DNA from: Actinomycetes bacterium
GTDB taxonomy: Bacteria > Actinomycetota > Acidimicrobiia > Acidimicrobiales > Palsa-688
Assembly (NCBI GenBank): GCA_021811865.1
Contig: JAKAQB010000014.1
Location: 1-64,000 of the forward strand
Length of the DNA stretch: 64,000 bases
Reading direction: 5' to 3'
Part shown: in pieces, positions 53,756 through 62,702 of the stretch
Numbering within the stretch: the first letter of the stretch is position 1
Layout of the letters: each line of letters starts with the position of its first letter
Position numbers and translations under genes: made by a program
The notes under the pieces: model-generated
What the model was told of the DNA's origin: nothing
Database searches by the model: none
What the model saw: only the letters and a program-made list of their open reading frames with translations

Positions 53756-54988
53756 ATGCCCGCGTTCATCGACGAAGCCCAGGTCCATGTCAGAGCCGGC
53801 GATGGTGGTGCCGGCGCCGTCTCGTTCAGGCGGGAGGCGCACGTAGCCAGAGGCGGGCCTGACGGCGGGGACGGCGGCCGGGGCGGGGACGTGTGGTTGG
53901 TCGCCGACCGCAACGTCGCATCCCTCTACGGCTTTCGCGATCACCCCCACCGCCGCGCCGGCGACGGCGCCCACGGGAGTGGGAAGGGCCGTCACGGGCG
54001 CAGCGGCGCCGACCTGCTCGTGGCCGTCCCCGAGGGGACTGTCGTCCGGGACCGGGACGGCACCGTCCTCGCTGACCTCACCGTGGATGGCGACCGGTCC
54101 CTCGCCGCCCACGGCGGCGAGGGAGGTCGGGGAAACGCCCGGTTCCTCTCCAACCGGCGCCGCGCGCCGGCGTTCGCCGAGCAGGCCGAGCTCGGCGAGG
54201 AGCGCTGGCTCGACCTGGAGCTCAAGCTCATGGCGGACGTCGCCCTCGTCGGGTTCCCCAACGCCGGCAAGAGCACGCTGATCTCCCGCATCTCCGCCGC
54301 CAAGCCCAAGATCGCTGACTACCCGTTCACCACCCTCGAACCACACCTCGGCGTCGTCCGCTACGACGATCACGAGCTCGTCGTCGCCGACATCCCCGGC
54401 CTCATCGAAGGTGCCAGCGATGGACGGGGCCTCGGCCACCAGTTCCTCCGTCACATCGAGCGCGCCCGGGTGCTCGTCGTGCTCTGCGACCTCACCGGCG
54501 CCGGCGGGCGGCTGCCCAGCGAGCAGGAGTCCGTGCTGCTGGGGGAGCTGGGGCGTTACCGGCCCGAGCTGCTCGACCGCCCCCGCCTGATCGTCGGCAC
54601 CAAGCTCGACGCAGCACCCGACGCCACCGAGCCGGCCATAAGGATCTCCGCTGTCACCGGTGCGGGGCTCCGCCCGCTGCTCGGCCGGCTGGCGATCCTC
54701 GTCTCCGAGGCCCGGGCCAGCCAGCCGCGGCCGGTCCGCACGGCCGTGCACCGCCCGGCGCCGGCCGGCGTGGCCGTCGAGCGGGACACCGACGGGTCCT
54801 GGGTCGTACGGGGCCGCCCGGCGCTTCGAGCCGTCGCCCTGTCGGACCTCACCGACCCGCAGGCGCTCGAGTACGCCCAGGCCCGCTTGCGTGGCCTCGG
54901 CGTCGAGCGCGCCCTTGCTCGTGCCGGCGCCCGCTCCGGCGAGCGGGTCCGGATCGGCGACTTCGAGTTCGACTACGAGCCGGAGTAG
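53756..54988 (+). CDS. obgE: GTPase Obg/CgtA, ribosome assembly and stress control
   Basis: Encodes 410 residues with three domains: the glycine-rich Obg fold (FIDEAQVHVRAGDGGAGAVS … GPDGGDGGRGGDVW), the G domain with GFPNAGKSTLISRISAAKPK, DIPGLIEGASDGRGLG and the base-specifying TKLD (NKxD type), and a C-terminal OCT domain. It follows rpmA by 14 bases. Confidence 0.96.
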   Translation: MPAFIDEAQVHVRAGDGGAGAVSFRREAHVARGGPDGGDGGRGGDVWLVADRNVASLYGFRDHPHRRAGDGAHGSGKGRHGRSGADLLVAVPEGTVVRDRDGTVLADLTVDGDRSLAAHGGEGGRGNARFLSNRRRAPAFAEQAELGEERWLDLELKLMADVALVGFPNAGKSTLISRISAAKPKIADYPFTTLEPHLGVVRYDDHELVVADIPGLIEGASDGRGLGHQFLRHIERARVLVVLCDLTGAGGRLPSEQESVLLGELGRYRPELLDRPRLIVGTKLDAAPDATEPAIRISAVTGAGLRPLLGRLAILVSEARASQPRPVRTAVHRPAPAGVAVERDTDGSWVVRGRPALRAVALSDLTDPQALEYAQARLRGLGVERALARAGARSGERVRIGDFEFDYEPE

Positions 54989-55009
54989 CGGCAGGCGCTG
55001 CCTGCCACA

Positions 55010-56113
55010 ATGGAGGCGGTGAGCCCCCGCGTCGTCGTGAAGGTCGGCACTTCCTCGGTCACCGACCGCCGCGGCCACCTCGAGCCGGCCGCCATCGACA
55101 AGCTCGCCGCGGAGGTCGCCGGGCTCCGTGCTGCTGGCAGCAGGGTGGTCGTCGTCACGAGCGGCGCCATAGCTGCCGGGCTCCCGCACCTCGGCTTCGC
55201 CGACCGGCCCCCCGCTGACGTCGCCGTGCTGCAGGCAGTCTCCGCCGTCGGTCAGGGTCACCTGTTGCTCGAGTGGTACCGGGCCCTCGCCGCCGTCGGC
55301 CTGGTGGGAGGACAGGTGCTGCTCGCCCCCCATGACTTCGTCGACCGCACCCAGTACCTGCACGCCCGCCAGACCCTCGCAGTGCTGCTCGACCTGGGCG
55401 TGGTGCCCATCGTCAACGAGAACGACGCCATCGCCGACGACGAGATCCGGTTCGGGGACAACGACCGGCTCGCCGCCCTGGTCGCCCACCTCGTCGGTGC
55501 CGACCTGCTCGTGTTGCTGACCGACACCCCCGGTCTGCTCACCGCCGACCCGCGGGTCGACGCCGAGGCGTCCCTCGTCGAGGAGATCGCCGAGGTCGAC
55601 CACGAGCTCGAAGCCCTCGCCGGCGGTGCCGGCGAGCGGGGAAGTGGAGGGATGGCCTCGAAGCTGGCGGCGGCCAAGATCGCTGCGTGGTCGGGTGTGC
55701 GGGCCGTCATCGCAGATGCCGGCCGGCCCGGGGTGCTCGCCGACGCCGCCGGTGGCGTGCCCGGCGTGGGGACGGCCGTGCGCCCCCGCGCCACGCGGCT
55801 GCCGGCGCGCAAGCTGTGGATCGCGTTCGCGGTCGCCGCCAGCGGCACGATCGTCGTGGACCACGGCGCCCTGACGGCGCTCACCACGCGCGGCGTGTCG
55901 CTCCTGCCGGCCGGGGTGACGGGCGTCGAGGGGACCTTCGACGCCGACGATGCCGTCGCCCTGGCGGGACCCGACGGGGCGGTGTTCGCCAAGGGCATCT
56001 CCCGCTACAGCGCCGAGCGGCTGAAGGAGCTTGCCGGCCGGCGCACGGCGAGCCTCCCCGACGACGTACCCGACGAGGTCGTCCATCGGGACGATCTCGT
56101 GCTGCTGCCCTGA
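55010..56113 (+). CDS. proB: Glutamate 5-kinase
   Basis: Encodes 367 residues. It phosphorylates glutamate in the first step of proline synthesis. The amino acid kinase domain shows [58 protein letters not shown], and [20 protein letters not shown]-terminal PUA domain (about residues 275-360) completes the usual length. It stands 21 bases after obgE; its partner proA lies 2 kb downstream. Confidence 0.95.
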   Translation: MEAVSPRVVVKVGTSSVTDRRGHLEPAAIDKLAAEVAGLRAAGSRVVVVTSGAIAAGLPHLGFADRPPADVAVLQAVSAVGQGHLLLEWYRALAAVGLVGGQVLLAPHDFVDRTQYLHARQTLAVLLDLGVVPIVNENDAIADDEIRFGDNDRLAALVAHLVGADLLVLLTDTPGLLTADPRVDAEASLVEEIAEVDHELEALAGGAGERGSGGMASKLAAAKIAAWSGVRAVIADAGRPGVLADAAGGVPGVGTAVRPRATRLPARKLWIAFAVAASGTIVVDHGALTALTTRGVSLLPAGVTGVEGTFDADDAVALAGPDGAVFAKGISRYSAERLKELAGRRTASLPDDVPDEVVHRDDLVLLP

Positions 56114-56159
56114 TGGGGTAGAACACCAGCCGGACCCCGACCCGCGAAGGAGGCCGCAG

Positions 56160-57179
56160 GTGCAACTCGGCATGGTTGGACTCGGGCGCATGGGCGCCAA
56201 CATGGTGCGGCGCCTCACGCGCGCCGGGCACTCCTGCGTCGTCTACGACGTCAACCCCGAAGCTGTCGCGGCCCTCGAGCCCGAGGGTGCTACCGGCGCA
56301 GCGTCCATGGGGGAGCTCGTGGGCAAGCTGGACCCTCCCCGGGCGGCGTGGGTCATGGTCCCGGCGGCGTTCACGGGCCAGACGATCGACCGCCTCGCCG
56401 CCGTCATGCGGCAGGGTGACATCATCATCGATGGCGGCAACTCGCACTACCAGGACGACATCCGCCGCGCCGAGGACCTCTCCGGGAAGGGGATCCACTT
56501 CGTCGACTGCGGCACGAGTGGCGGGGTGTTCGGTCTGGAGCGCGGCTACTGCCTGATGATCGGCGGTGAGGACGACGTCGTCGGACGCCTCGACCCCATC
56601 TTCGAGGCCATCGCCCCCGGCGTCGACGCCGCACCCCGCACCGAGGGCCGCACCGGCGAGCCGTCCACCGCCGAGCACGGCTACCTCCACTGCGGCCCCA
56701 ACGGCGCTGGCCACTTCGTGAAGATGGTGCACAACGGGATCGAGTACGGGATCATGGCTGCCTACGCCGAGGGTCTCGACATCCTGCACAAGGCGGGCAT
56801 CGGCGCCGGGGACAAGGGCGGTGGGGACGCCGAGACCGCCCCGCTCGAGCATCCGGAGCTCTACCGCTACGACATGGACACCGCTGAGATCGCAGAGGTG
56901 TGGCGGCGTGGGAGCGTCATCTCCTCCTGGCTGCTCGACCTGACCGCCCACGCCCTGCGCCAGGACCCTGCCCTCCGTGGCTTCGAGGGCCGGGTGTCGG
57001 ACTCCGGGGAGGGGCGCTGGACCATCCACGCCGCTGTCGACGTCGGGGCGCCCGCCAACGTCCTCACCGCCGCCCTGTACGAGCGGTTCAGCAGCCGTGG
57101 TGAAGCCGACTTCGCCGATCGCATCCTGTCGGCGATGCGCAAGGAGTTCGGCGGCCACGACGAGAAGCCCGGCGCCTGA
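56160..57179 (+). CDS. gnd: 6-phosphogluconate dehydrogenase (decarboxylating), short form
   Basis: Encodes 339 residues of the short GndA/YqeC type, which lacks the second half of the classical 470-residue enzyme. It shows the nucleotide-binding [60 protein letters not shown], and [20 protein letters not shown] with the catalytic lysine. It oxidises 6-phosphogluconate to ribulose 5-phosphate; short forms often prefer NAD+. GTG start, gaaggagg 6 bases upstream, and a TAGAAC box at 56119. Confidence 0.93.
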   Translation: MQLGMVGLGRMGANMVRRLTRAGHSCVVYDVNPEAVAALEPEGATGAASMGELVGKLDPPRAAWVMVPAAFTGQTIDRLAAVMRQGDIIIDGGNSHYQDDIRRAEDLSGKGIHFVDCGTSGGVFGLERGYCLMIGGEDDVVGRLDPIFEAIAPGVDAAPRTEGRTGEPSTAEHGYLHCGPNGAGHFVKMVHNGIEYGIMAAYAEGLDILHKAGIGAGDKGGGDAETAPLEHPELYRYDMDTAEIAEVWRRGSVISSWLLDLTAHALRQDPALRGFEGRVSDSGEGRWTIHAAVDVGAPANVLTAALYERFSSRGEADFADRILSAMRKEFGGHDEKPGA

Positions 57180-57195
57180 GGCGGCCGGAGGGTGC

Positions 57196-58035
57196 TCAGC
57201 CCTCCTCGGCGTCCTCGGGCGCTGCCTCACCTCCAGCCGGCGCCGCCCCCTCGCCCAGCTCGCCGGCCGCCTGCGCCCCGGGGGCGAGCGCCGCGCCCGC
57301 CGCCTGACCCCCTGCTTCCAGTGCCATCTGGGCGCGGATCTGGTCGAGGCGGGACTGCGCCTGGGCGCCGACCACAGCCTGTTGGACCTCGAGCATGCGG
57401 GACTCGACGGTGGCGTTGCCGAGCTCTGAGGTGCCAATCGCCTTGGCGTAGCGAGCCTCGATCTTCTCCCGCACCTGATCGAGGCTGGGCACGTCGGAGC
57501 CGACAGTCTGGTTGAGCTGGGTGGTGGCTGCGTTGAGCTGCTCTTGCATCTTCGCCTGCTCGAGCTGGTTGAGGAGCTTGTTGCGCTCCGCCAGCTGCTG
57601 CTGCAGCCGGGTGGAGTTCTGCTGCACGGCCGCCTTCGCCTGATCGGAGGCCTTCGCCGTCTGCAGGCTGGTCTGCTTCAGGTCCTCGACGCGCTGCTCG
57701 ATGGCCACCAGCTGGTTGGCGAACCCCTCTGCCGCCTGGTTGTACTGGGCTGCCTTGGCGGTGTCGCCGGCTGCAGCTGCCTGCTGGGCGAGCGTCAGGG
57801 CCTGGCGCGTCGACTGGTTGGTCCGCCCCAGGTCGTCCAAGGCCCGGTTCAGCTGCAGCTCGGTTTGCTTCTGGCGGGCTATGACGTTGGCGGCCTGTTC
57901 GATGAGGAGGCGGTGCTGGTCCTGGACCTCCTGGATCGCCTGTTCGAGCTGGATCTTGGGATCGGCGCGCTCCTCCAGCCGGTTGTTGATCTTGGCGGTC
58001 TGGTACTTCCACTGGCGCCTGAGACCTTTGAACAT
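57196..58035 (-). CDS. PspA/IM30 family membrane stress protein
   Basis: Encodes 279 residues, almost entirely coiled coil: FKGLRRQWKYQTAKINNRLE at the start, then long Gln/Ala/Leu helices, and an Ala/Gly/Glu-rich tail (PAGGEAAPEDAEEG). PspA-like proteins coat damaged membranes. The ATG at 58035 has TACCAT 7 bases upstream, favouring it over the longer reading from 58155. It is divergent from proA with only 47 bases between starts, and convergent with gnd. Confidence 0.87.
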   Translation of the reverse strand: MFKGLRRQWKYQTAKINNRLEERADPKIQLEQAIQEVQDQHRLLIEQAANVIARQKQTELQLNRALDDLGRTNQSTRQALTLAQQAAAAGDTAKAAQYNQAAEGFANQLVAIEQRVEDLKQTSLQTAKASDQAKAAVQQNSTRLQQQLAERNKLLNQLEQAKMQEQLNAATTQLNQTVGSDVPSLDQVREKIEARYAKAIGTSELGNATVESRMLEVQQAVVGAQAQSRLDQIRAQMALEAGGQAAGAALAPGAQAAGELGEGAAPAGGEAAPEDAEEG

Positions 58036-58042
58036 GTCACCA

Positions 58043-58048
58043 ATGGTA
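58043..58048 (-). promoter_or_regulatory. -10 box of pspA, leaderless
   Basis: TACCAT in the minus sense, 7 bases before the ATG at 58035. Confidence 0.45.
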
Positions 58049-58069
58049 GGGCCGGCACCAGCTGCGGCG

Positions 58070-58075
58070 TATGCT
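58070..58075 (+). promoter_or_regulatory. -10 box of proA, leaderless
   Basis: TATGCT, 7 bases before the GTG at 58083. It contains the alternative ATG at 58071, which would then not be transcribed. Confidence 0.45.
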
Positions 58076-58082
58076 CGACGCG

Positions 58083-59333
58083 GTGCCTTCGGACCTGGCA
58101 GAGCTCGGCGAGCGAGCCGTCGTCGCTGCCCGGGAGCTGGCGTTGGCGTCGACATCGGCGAAGGACGCGACGCTGGTGCTGGCTGCCGACCTGATCGAGG
58201 GGCACGGCGAGGAGCTCATCAGCTCCAACGTCGAGGACCTGGATCGGGCGCGCCGCGCCGGGCTCACGCCCGCTGCCCTCGACCGGCTGCGGCTCACGCC
58301 CGAGCGCGTCGTCGACCTGGCGTCAGGGCTCCGTGGCGTCGCCCGCCTCCCCGACCCTGTCGGTCAGACCGTCGCCGGGTGGCTGCGGCCGGACGGTCTC
58401 GAGATCCGCCAGGTGCGGGTCCCGCTCGGCGTCGTCGGCATCATCTACGAGAACCGACCCAACGTCACGGCCGACGCCGCCGGTCTCTGCCTGAAGTCCG
58501 GCAATGCCGCCCTCCTGCGCGGGAGCTCCGCCGCCATCAGCTCCAACCGGGCGATCGCCGGCGTCCTCCGCGAGGCGTGCCGCAAGGGCGGCCTCCCCGC
58601 CGATGCGGTGCAGCTAGTGGAGGACACGAGCCGGGAGGGCTCCGTCGCCTTCATGCGGCTGCGGGGGGTGATCGACTGCCTGGTGCCCCGGGGCGGGCCG
58701 GCGCTCATCGCCGCGGTGGTCGACAACGCGACCGTCCCCTACGTGATCGACGGGGACGGCAACTGCCATGTCTACGTGGACCGCTCCGCCGATGTGGACA
58801 TGGCCGTCTCGATCGTGGTCAACGGCAAGACCCAGCGTCCCGGCGTGTGCAACGCGACGGAGTCGGTCGTCGTGCACCGTGACGTCGCCGCCAGGTTCCT
58901 CACCCGTCTCGCCCCGGCGCTCGACGGCGTCGAGCTCGTCGGCGACGACGAGGCGCGCTCGCTGCTCGGCTCCGAGCGGGTCGCTCCTGCCGAGGAGCCC
59001 GACTGGGGTCGCGAGTACCTCGACCTGCGCCTGTCCGTGCGGATCGTGGGCAGCCTCGACGAGGCCATCGCCCACATCCGCCTGTACGGCACCGGCCACA
59101 CCGAGGCGATCGTGACCGGCGAGCGGGCGGCCGCCCGGCGCTTCCAACGGGAGGTCGACGCCGCCGTGGTGGCCGTGAACGCGTCGACGCGGTTCACCGA
59201 CGGCGAGCAGTTCGGCTTCGGGGCCGAGATCGGCATCAGCACCCAGAAGCTCCACGCCCGCGGTCCGATGGGCCTGCTCGCCCTCACCACGACCAAGTAC
59301 CTCGTGGATGGCGACGGCCACATCCGGCAGTAG
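58083..59333 (+). CDS. proA: Glutamate-5-semialdehyde dehydrogenase (gamma-glutamyl phosphate reductase)
   Basis: Encodes 416 residues. It reduces gamma-glutamyl phosphate to glutamate semialdehyde for proline. It shows VPLGVVGIIYENRPNVTADA, LKSGNAALLRGSSAAISSNR, VDCLVPRGGPALI-like ligand region, and QRPGVCNATESVVVH with the catalytic cysteine. The GTG at 58083 was chosen because of the TATGCT box 7 bases upstream; ATG 58071 adds four residues. Confidence 0.94.
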   Translation: MPSDLAELGERAVVAARELALASTSAKDATLVLAADLIEGHGEELISSNVEDLDRARRAGLTPAALDRLRLTPERVVDLASGLRGVARLPDPVGQTVAGWLRPDGLEIRQVRVPLGVVGIIYENRPNVTADAAGLCLKSGNAALLRGSSAAISSNRAIAGVLREACRKGGLPADAVQLVEDTSREGSVAFMRLRGVIDCLVPRGGPALIAAVVDNATVPYVIDGDGNCHVYVDRSADVDMAVSIVVNGKTQRPGVCNATESVVVHRDVAARFLTRLAPALDGVELVGDDEARSLLGSERVAPAEEPDWGREYLDLRLSVRIVGSLDEAIAHIRLYGTGHTEAIVTGERAAARRFQREVDAAVVAVNASTRFTDGEQFGFGAEIGISTQKLHARGPMGLLALTTTKYLVDGDGHIRQ

Positions 59334-59373
59334 GTTGTCACCAGGCGCCCCCGGCCTTGGAAGGACAGATGCC

Positions 59374-60267
59374 GTGACCACTGCCGTGCCTCGCTTCGAT
59401 AGTCCCGCCGACGTCAGGCGAGGGCTGCGCCAGGTCGAGTACCTCGCCGACGAGGGAATCGCCGGGGTGGTGTTCCTCGCGGAGCGGTTGGCAAAGCCGG
59501 TGCTCGTCGAGGGACCGGCCGGCACGGGCAAGACCCAGCTCGCGAAGTCGGTGGCGGAGCTGACCGGTGCTCGTCTCATCCGGCTCCAGTGCTATGAGGG
59601 TCTCGACGAGTCCAAGGCTCTCTACGAATGGAACTACCGCAAGCAGCTGCTGCGGATCCAGGCCCAACGCCTCGGTGAGGAGAGCGGCGCGACCTGGAGC
59701 GACATCGAGGAGGACATCTTCTCCGAGCCGTTCCTGCTCACCCGCCCACTCCTCGAAGCGATCCGCGCCGACGACCCGGTCGTGCTGCTCATCGACGAGG
59801 TGGACCGTGTCGAGGTGGAGACGGAGGCGCTGCTGCTCGAGATCCTCTCGGACTACCAGGTGTCCATCCCGGAGCTGGGCACCGTGGCCGCCAAGCAGGT
59901 CCCGCTGGTGTTCCTCACGTCCAACAACACCCGGGAGCTGTCGGAGGCGCTGAAGCGACGCTGCCTGTTCCTCCACATCGACTACCCCGACCTCGATCGG
60001 GAGAAGGAGATCGTGCAGGTGCGCGTTCCTGGCATCGCTGACGACCTCGCTGACCAGATCGTGCGCATCGTCCGCTCCATCCGGGCGCTCGACCTGAAGA
60101 AGGCGCCGTCGGTCTCCGAGACCCTCGACTGGGCGCGGACGCTCCTGCTGCTCGGCACCCGCCACGTCGACACCGAGACGGCCACTGGAACGTTGCATGT
60201 CCTGCTCAAGTACCAGTCGGACATCGAGAAGGCCGCCAAGGACCTGGCGACCTCCGCCAGCAGGTAG
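59374..60267 (+). CDS. MoxR-family AAA+ ATPase
   Basis: Encodes 297 residues: Walker A LVEGPAGTGKTQLAKSVAEL, Walker B VVLLIDEVDRVEVE, sensor VFLTSNNTRELSEALKRRCL. MoxR proteins act as chaperones that help assemble or insert metals, usually with an adjacent VWA protein, as here (2 bases apart). GTG start with gaagga 8 bases upstream. CoxD-like proteins of carbon monoxide dehydrogenase clusters are close, but no cox genes are present here. Confidence 0.9.
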   Translation: MTTAVPRFDSPADVRRGLRQVEYLADEGIAGVVFLAERLAKPVLVEGPAGTGKTQLAKSVAELTGARLIRLQCYEGLDESKALYEWNYRKQLLRIQAQRLGEESGATWSDIEEDIFSEPFLLTRPLLEAIRADDPVVLLIDEVDRVEVETEALLLEILSDYQVSIPELGTVAAKQVPLVFLTSNNTRELSEALKRRCLFLHIDYPDLDREKEIVQVRVPGIADDLADQIVRIVRSIRALDLKKAPSVSETLDWARTLLLLGTRHVDTETATGTLHVLLKYQSDIEKAAKDLATSASR

Positions 60268-60269
60268 CC

Positions 60270-61742
60270 GTGGAGGGCGGGGACTTTCTCCTCGAAGAGC
60301 TTCCAAGGGGCAGTTCGGCCGGCCTGCTCGGCACTGTCGCCGGATTCGTGACCGAGTTGCGCAACGCCGGGATCCCCGTCAGCCTCACCGAGAACTTGGA
60401 CGCCGTGGAAGCATTGCGCCACATACCCCTCGCCGACCGGGGTGCAGTCAAGTACGCGATGGCGGCCACGATGGTGAAGAACGACGCCCACTGGAAGGCC
60501 TTCGAAACCGTCTTCGATGTCTACTTCGCCTACAGGGGAACCGAGTACCGCCTCGGAGAGAGCCCCGAGGACCAAGAGGGCGAGGAGCTGGTCCGAGCGC
60601 TGCTCGGCACCGGGCCGGGCGACGGAGGGGGCATGGAGACCCTCAGCGCCGAACAGCTCGCCGAGCTTGTCTACCGGGCGCTGCGAGAAGGCGACCGCGC
60701 CCTGCTCGCTGCTGTCGCCCGCGCCGCGGTCCTGCGCTACGCCGGCATGGAGCCGGGCCGTCCCGTCGGTGGGACCTACTACCTGTACCGGACCCTGCGC
60801 CAGCTCGACCTAGACACCCTCCTCGGCCGCCTACTGGACCAGTCCGGTTCCGACTCCCGGAGATCGGACCTCGACGACCGCCTGCTGCGGGAGGAGTACG
60901 AGAGCCGCCTCGACGCACTGCGGCGAGAGGTGGAGGCGGAGATCCGCCGGCGTCTGGTCGCCGACCGCGGCGCCGACGCCGTCGCCAAGTCGGTCCGCAA
61001 GCCCCTCCCCGACGACATCGAGTTCATGCACGCCAGCCGTGAGGAGCTCGTCGCCCTTCGCAAGGCGATCGCGCCGTTGACCCGGAAGTTGGCGGTGCGG
61101 CTGGCCCGGAAGCGACGCCACGGCCGCCGCGGCGCCCTCGACTTCCGCCGCACCGTCCACCACTCGCTCAGCTTCGGTGGCGTGCCCGCCGATCCCAAGT
61201 TCAAGCAGCCACGCCCGTCGAAGCCGGCGATCATGGTCGTGGCCGACATCTCCGGCTCCGTCGCCGCCTTCGCCCGCTTCACCCTCCAGCTGGTGTACTC
61301 CCTCAACTCGCAGTTCAGCCGGGTTCGGTCGTTCGCGTTCATCGACGGCATCGACGAGGTCACCGACTACTTCAAGGGCACAGAAGACATCGGCGAGGCG
61401 ATCCGCCGGGTCAACAGTGAAGCGGACGTCATCTGGGTGGACGGCCACTCCGACTACGGGCACGCCCTGGAGGCCTTCTGGGAGCGGTGGGGTCGGCAGG
61501 TGGACAGCCGCACGACGGTGCTGCTCCTCGGGGACGCCCGGAACAACTACCACGCGTCCCAGGCCTGGGTCCTCGGCGAGGTCGCCGGGCGTGCCCGTCA
61601 CATGTACTGGCTGAACCCCGAACCACGTTCGTACTGGGACACCGGCGACTCCATCCTCGGCCAGTACGCCGTGCACTGCGACGGCACCTACGAGTGCCGC
61701 AACCTGAAGCAGCTGGAGCGGTTCGTCGAGCAGCTGGGGTGA
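60270..61742 (+). CDS. VWA domain (CoxE-like) protein
   Basis: Encodes 490 residues. The N-terminal part is helical and CoxE-like (VAGFVTELRNAGIPVSLTEN), with an Arg-rich middle (KLAVRLARKRRHGRRGALDF). The C-terminal VWA domain holds a MIDAS motif DISGS (MVVADISGSVAAFARFTLQL) and GDARNNYH. It probably works with the preceding MoxR ATPase. Target unknown. Confidence 0.9.
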   Translation: MEGGDFLLEELPRGSSAGLLGTVAGFVTELRNAGIPVSLTENLDAVEALRHIPLADRGAVKYAMAATMVKNDAHWKAFETVFDVYFAYRGTEYRLGESPEDQEGEELVRALLGTGPGDGGGMETLSAEQLAELVYRALREGDRALLAAVARAAVLRYAGMEPGRPVGGTYYLYRTLRQLDLDTLLGRLLDQSGSDSRRSDLDDRLLREEYESRLDALRREVEAEIRRRLVADRGADAVAKSVRKPLPDDIEFMHASREELVALRKAIAPLTRKLAVRLARKRRHGRRGALDFRRTVHHSLSFGGVPADPKFKQPRPSKPAIMVVADISGSVAAFARFTLQLVYSLNSQFSRVRSFAFIDGIDEVTDYFKGTEDIGEAIRRVNSEADVIWVDGHSDYGHALEAFWERWGRQVDSRTTVLLLGDARNNYHASQAWVLGEVAGRARHMYWLNPEPRSYWDTGDSILGQYAVHCDGTYECRNLKQLERFVEQLG

Positions 61743-61802
61743 GGACGCTGGTCGCCGCCCGGCGCGCAGCCCAGCTCAGGGTTGCGAGTGCATGCGGAGG
61801 CT

Positions 61803-62585
61803 CTAGTCGTGCAGCCCGCACTCCGTCTTGTCGGACCCCGCCCAGCGCCCCGACCGCGGGTCAGCGCCGGCCGAGACGGGTTGAGTGCATGGCGCGCAGC
61901 CGATCGACAGGTAACCCCGCTCGAGGAGCGGGTTGACCGGGACGTCGTGGTCGGCGATGTACCCGGCGACGTCCTGGTCGCTCCACGTGGCGATCGGGTT
62001 CACCTTGATGAGGCCTCGGAGGTCGCGGGCGACGATCGGGGCGCCGGCGCGGGTGGCGGCCTCCCGGCGGCGCAGCCCGCTCATCCACGCCAGCTTTCCC
62101 TGCAAGGCACGGTCGAGCTGCTCCACCTTCGCCGCCGAACAGCAGTTCACCGGATCGAGCTGCCACAGCGGTCGCGGCTGGGGCGGCACGGTCATGATGC
62201 GCAGGTTGAGGCCGTAGCGCCGGCGGATGGTGGTAACCGTCTCGAGGGTCTCGGGGAAGTGGTACCGGGTGTCGATGAAGACCACCTCGATCGACGGCTC
62301 CACGTTGACCGCCAGGTCGATCAGTACCGCATCGGTCATGGACGCCGTCAAGCAGAGGTAGGGGTGGAACTGCTCCACGGCCCATCTGATGATGGCGGCC
62401 GGCGGTTGGCGCTCGAAGTCGGCGTCGAGCCGGGCAATGTCGTCATCGGACAGATCGGCACCGGGAAACCTCCCCGGCACATCCTCGCGACGTGCCTCCG
62501 GGTCGCCACCTTCCCGCTGCTCGCCGCATGCCCCCGGTCCGGCGCGGGTCTCCTGCGGGCGGGCGGGGGGGTTGAAGGTGGTCAT
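61803..62585 (-). CDS. cysH: Assimilatory sulfonucleotide reductase (4Fe-4S type)
   Basis: Encodes 260 residues. It reduces adenylyl sulfate (or PAPS) to sulfite. The cluster cysteines are in PVNCCSAAKVEQ and SIGCAPCTQP, and the catalytic cysteine is in the C-terminal KTECGLH. The CC…CxxC pattern indicates the 4Fe-4S enzyme, usually APS-specific. A TAGACT box lies at 62646-62641 (minus sense). No cysD, cysN or sulfite reductase gene is in the window. Start ATG 62585; GTG 62597 is possible. Confidence 0.93.
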   Translation of the reverse strand: MTTFNPPARPQETRAGPGACGEQREGGDPEARREDVPGRFPGADLSDDDIARLDADFERQPPAAIIRWAVEQFHPYLCLTASMTDAVLIDLAVNVEPSIEVVFIDTRYHFPETLETVTTIRRRYGLNLRIMTVPPQPRPLWQLDPVNCCSAAKVEQLDRALQGKLAWMSGLRRREAATRAGAPIVARDLRGLIKVNPIATWSDQDVAGYIADHDVPVNPLLERGYLSIGCAPCTQPVSAGADPRSGRWAGSDKTECGLHD

Positions 62586-62702
62586 CCGCCTGTGCACTCT
62601 CCTTGGCCGACCTCGGGCACCTACGGCCCGGTCCCACGGAAGTCTAGGTGGTTACTCGGGCCGTGCCCCGGAATCGGGCCACTCGTCGTAGCTGGCCGCC
62701 GG

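Noticed and set aside
53462..56218. 918-codon minus-strand open frame opposite rpmA, obgE and proB
   Set aside because: It mirrors three clear genes in GC-rich DNA, has low-complexity composition and no family motif.
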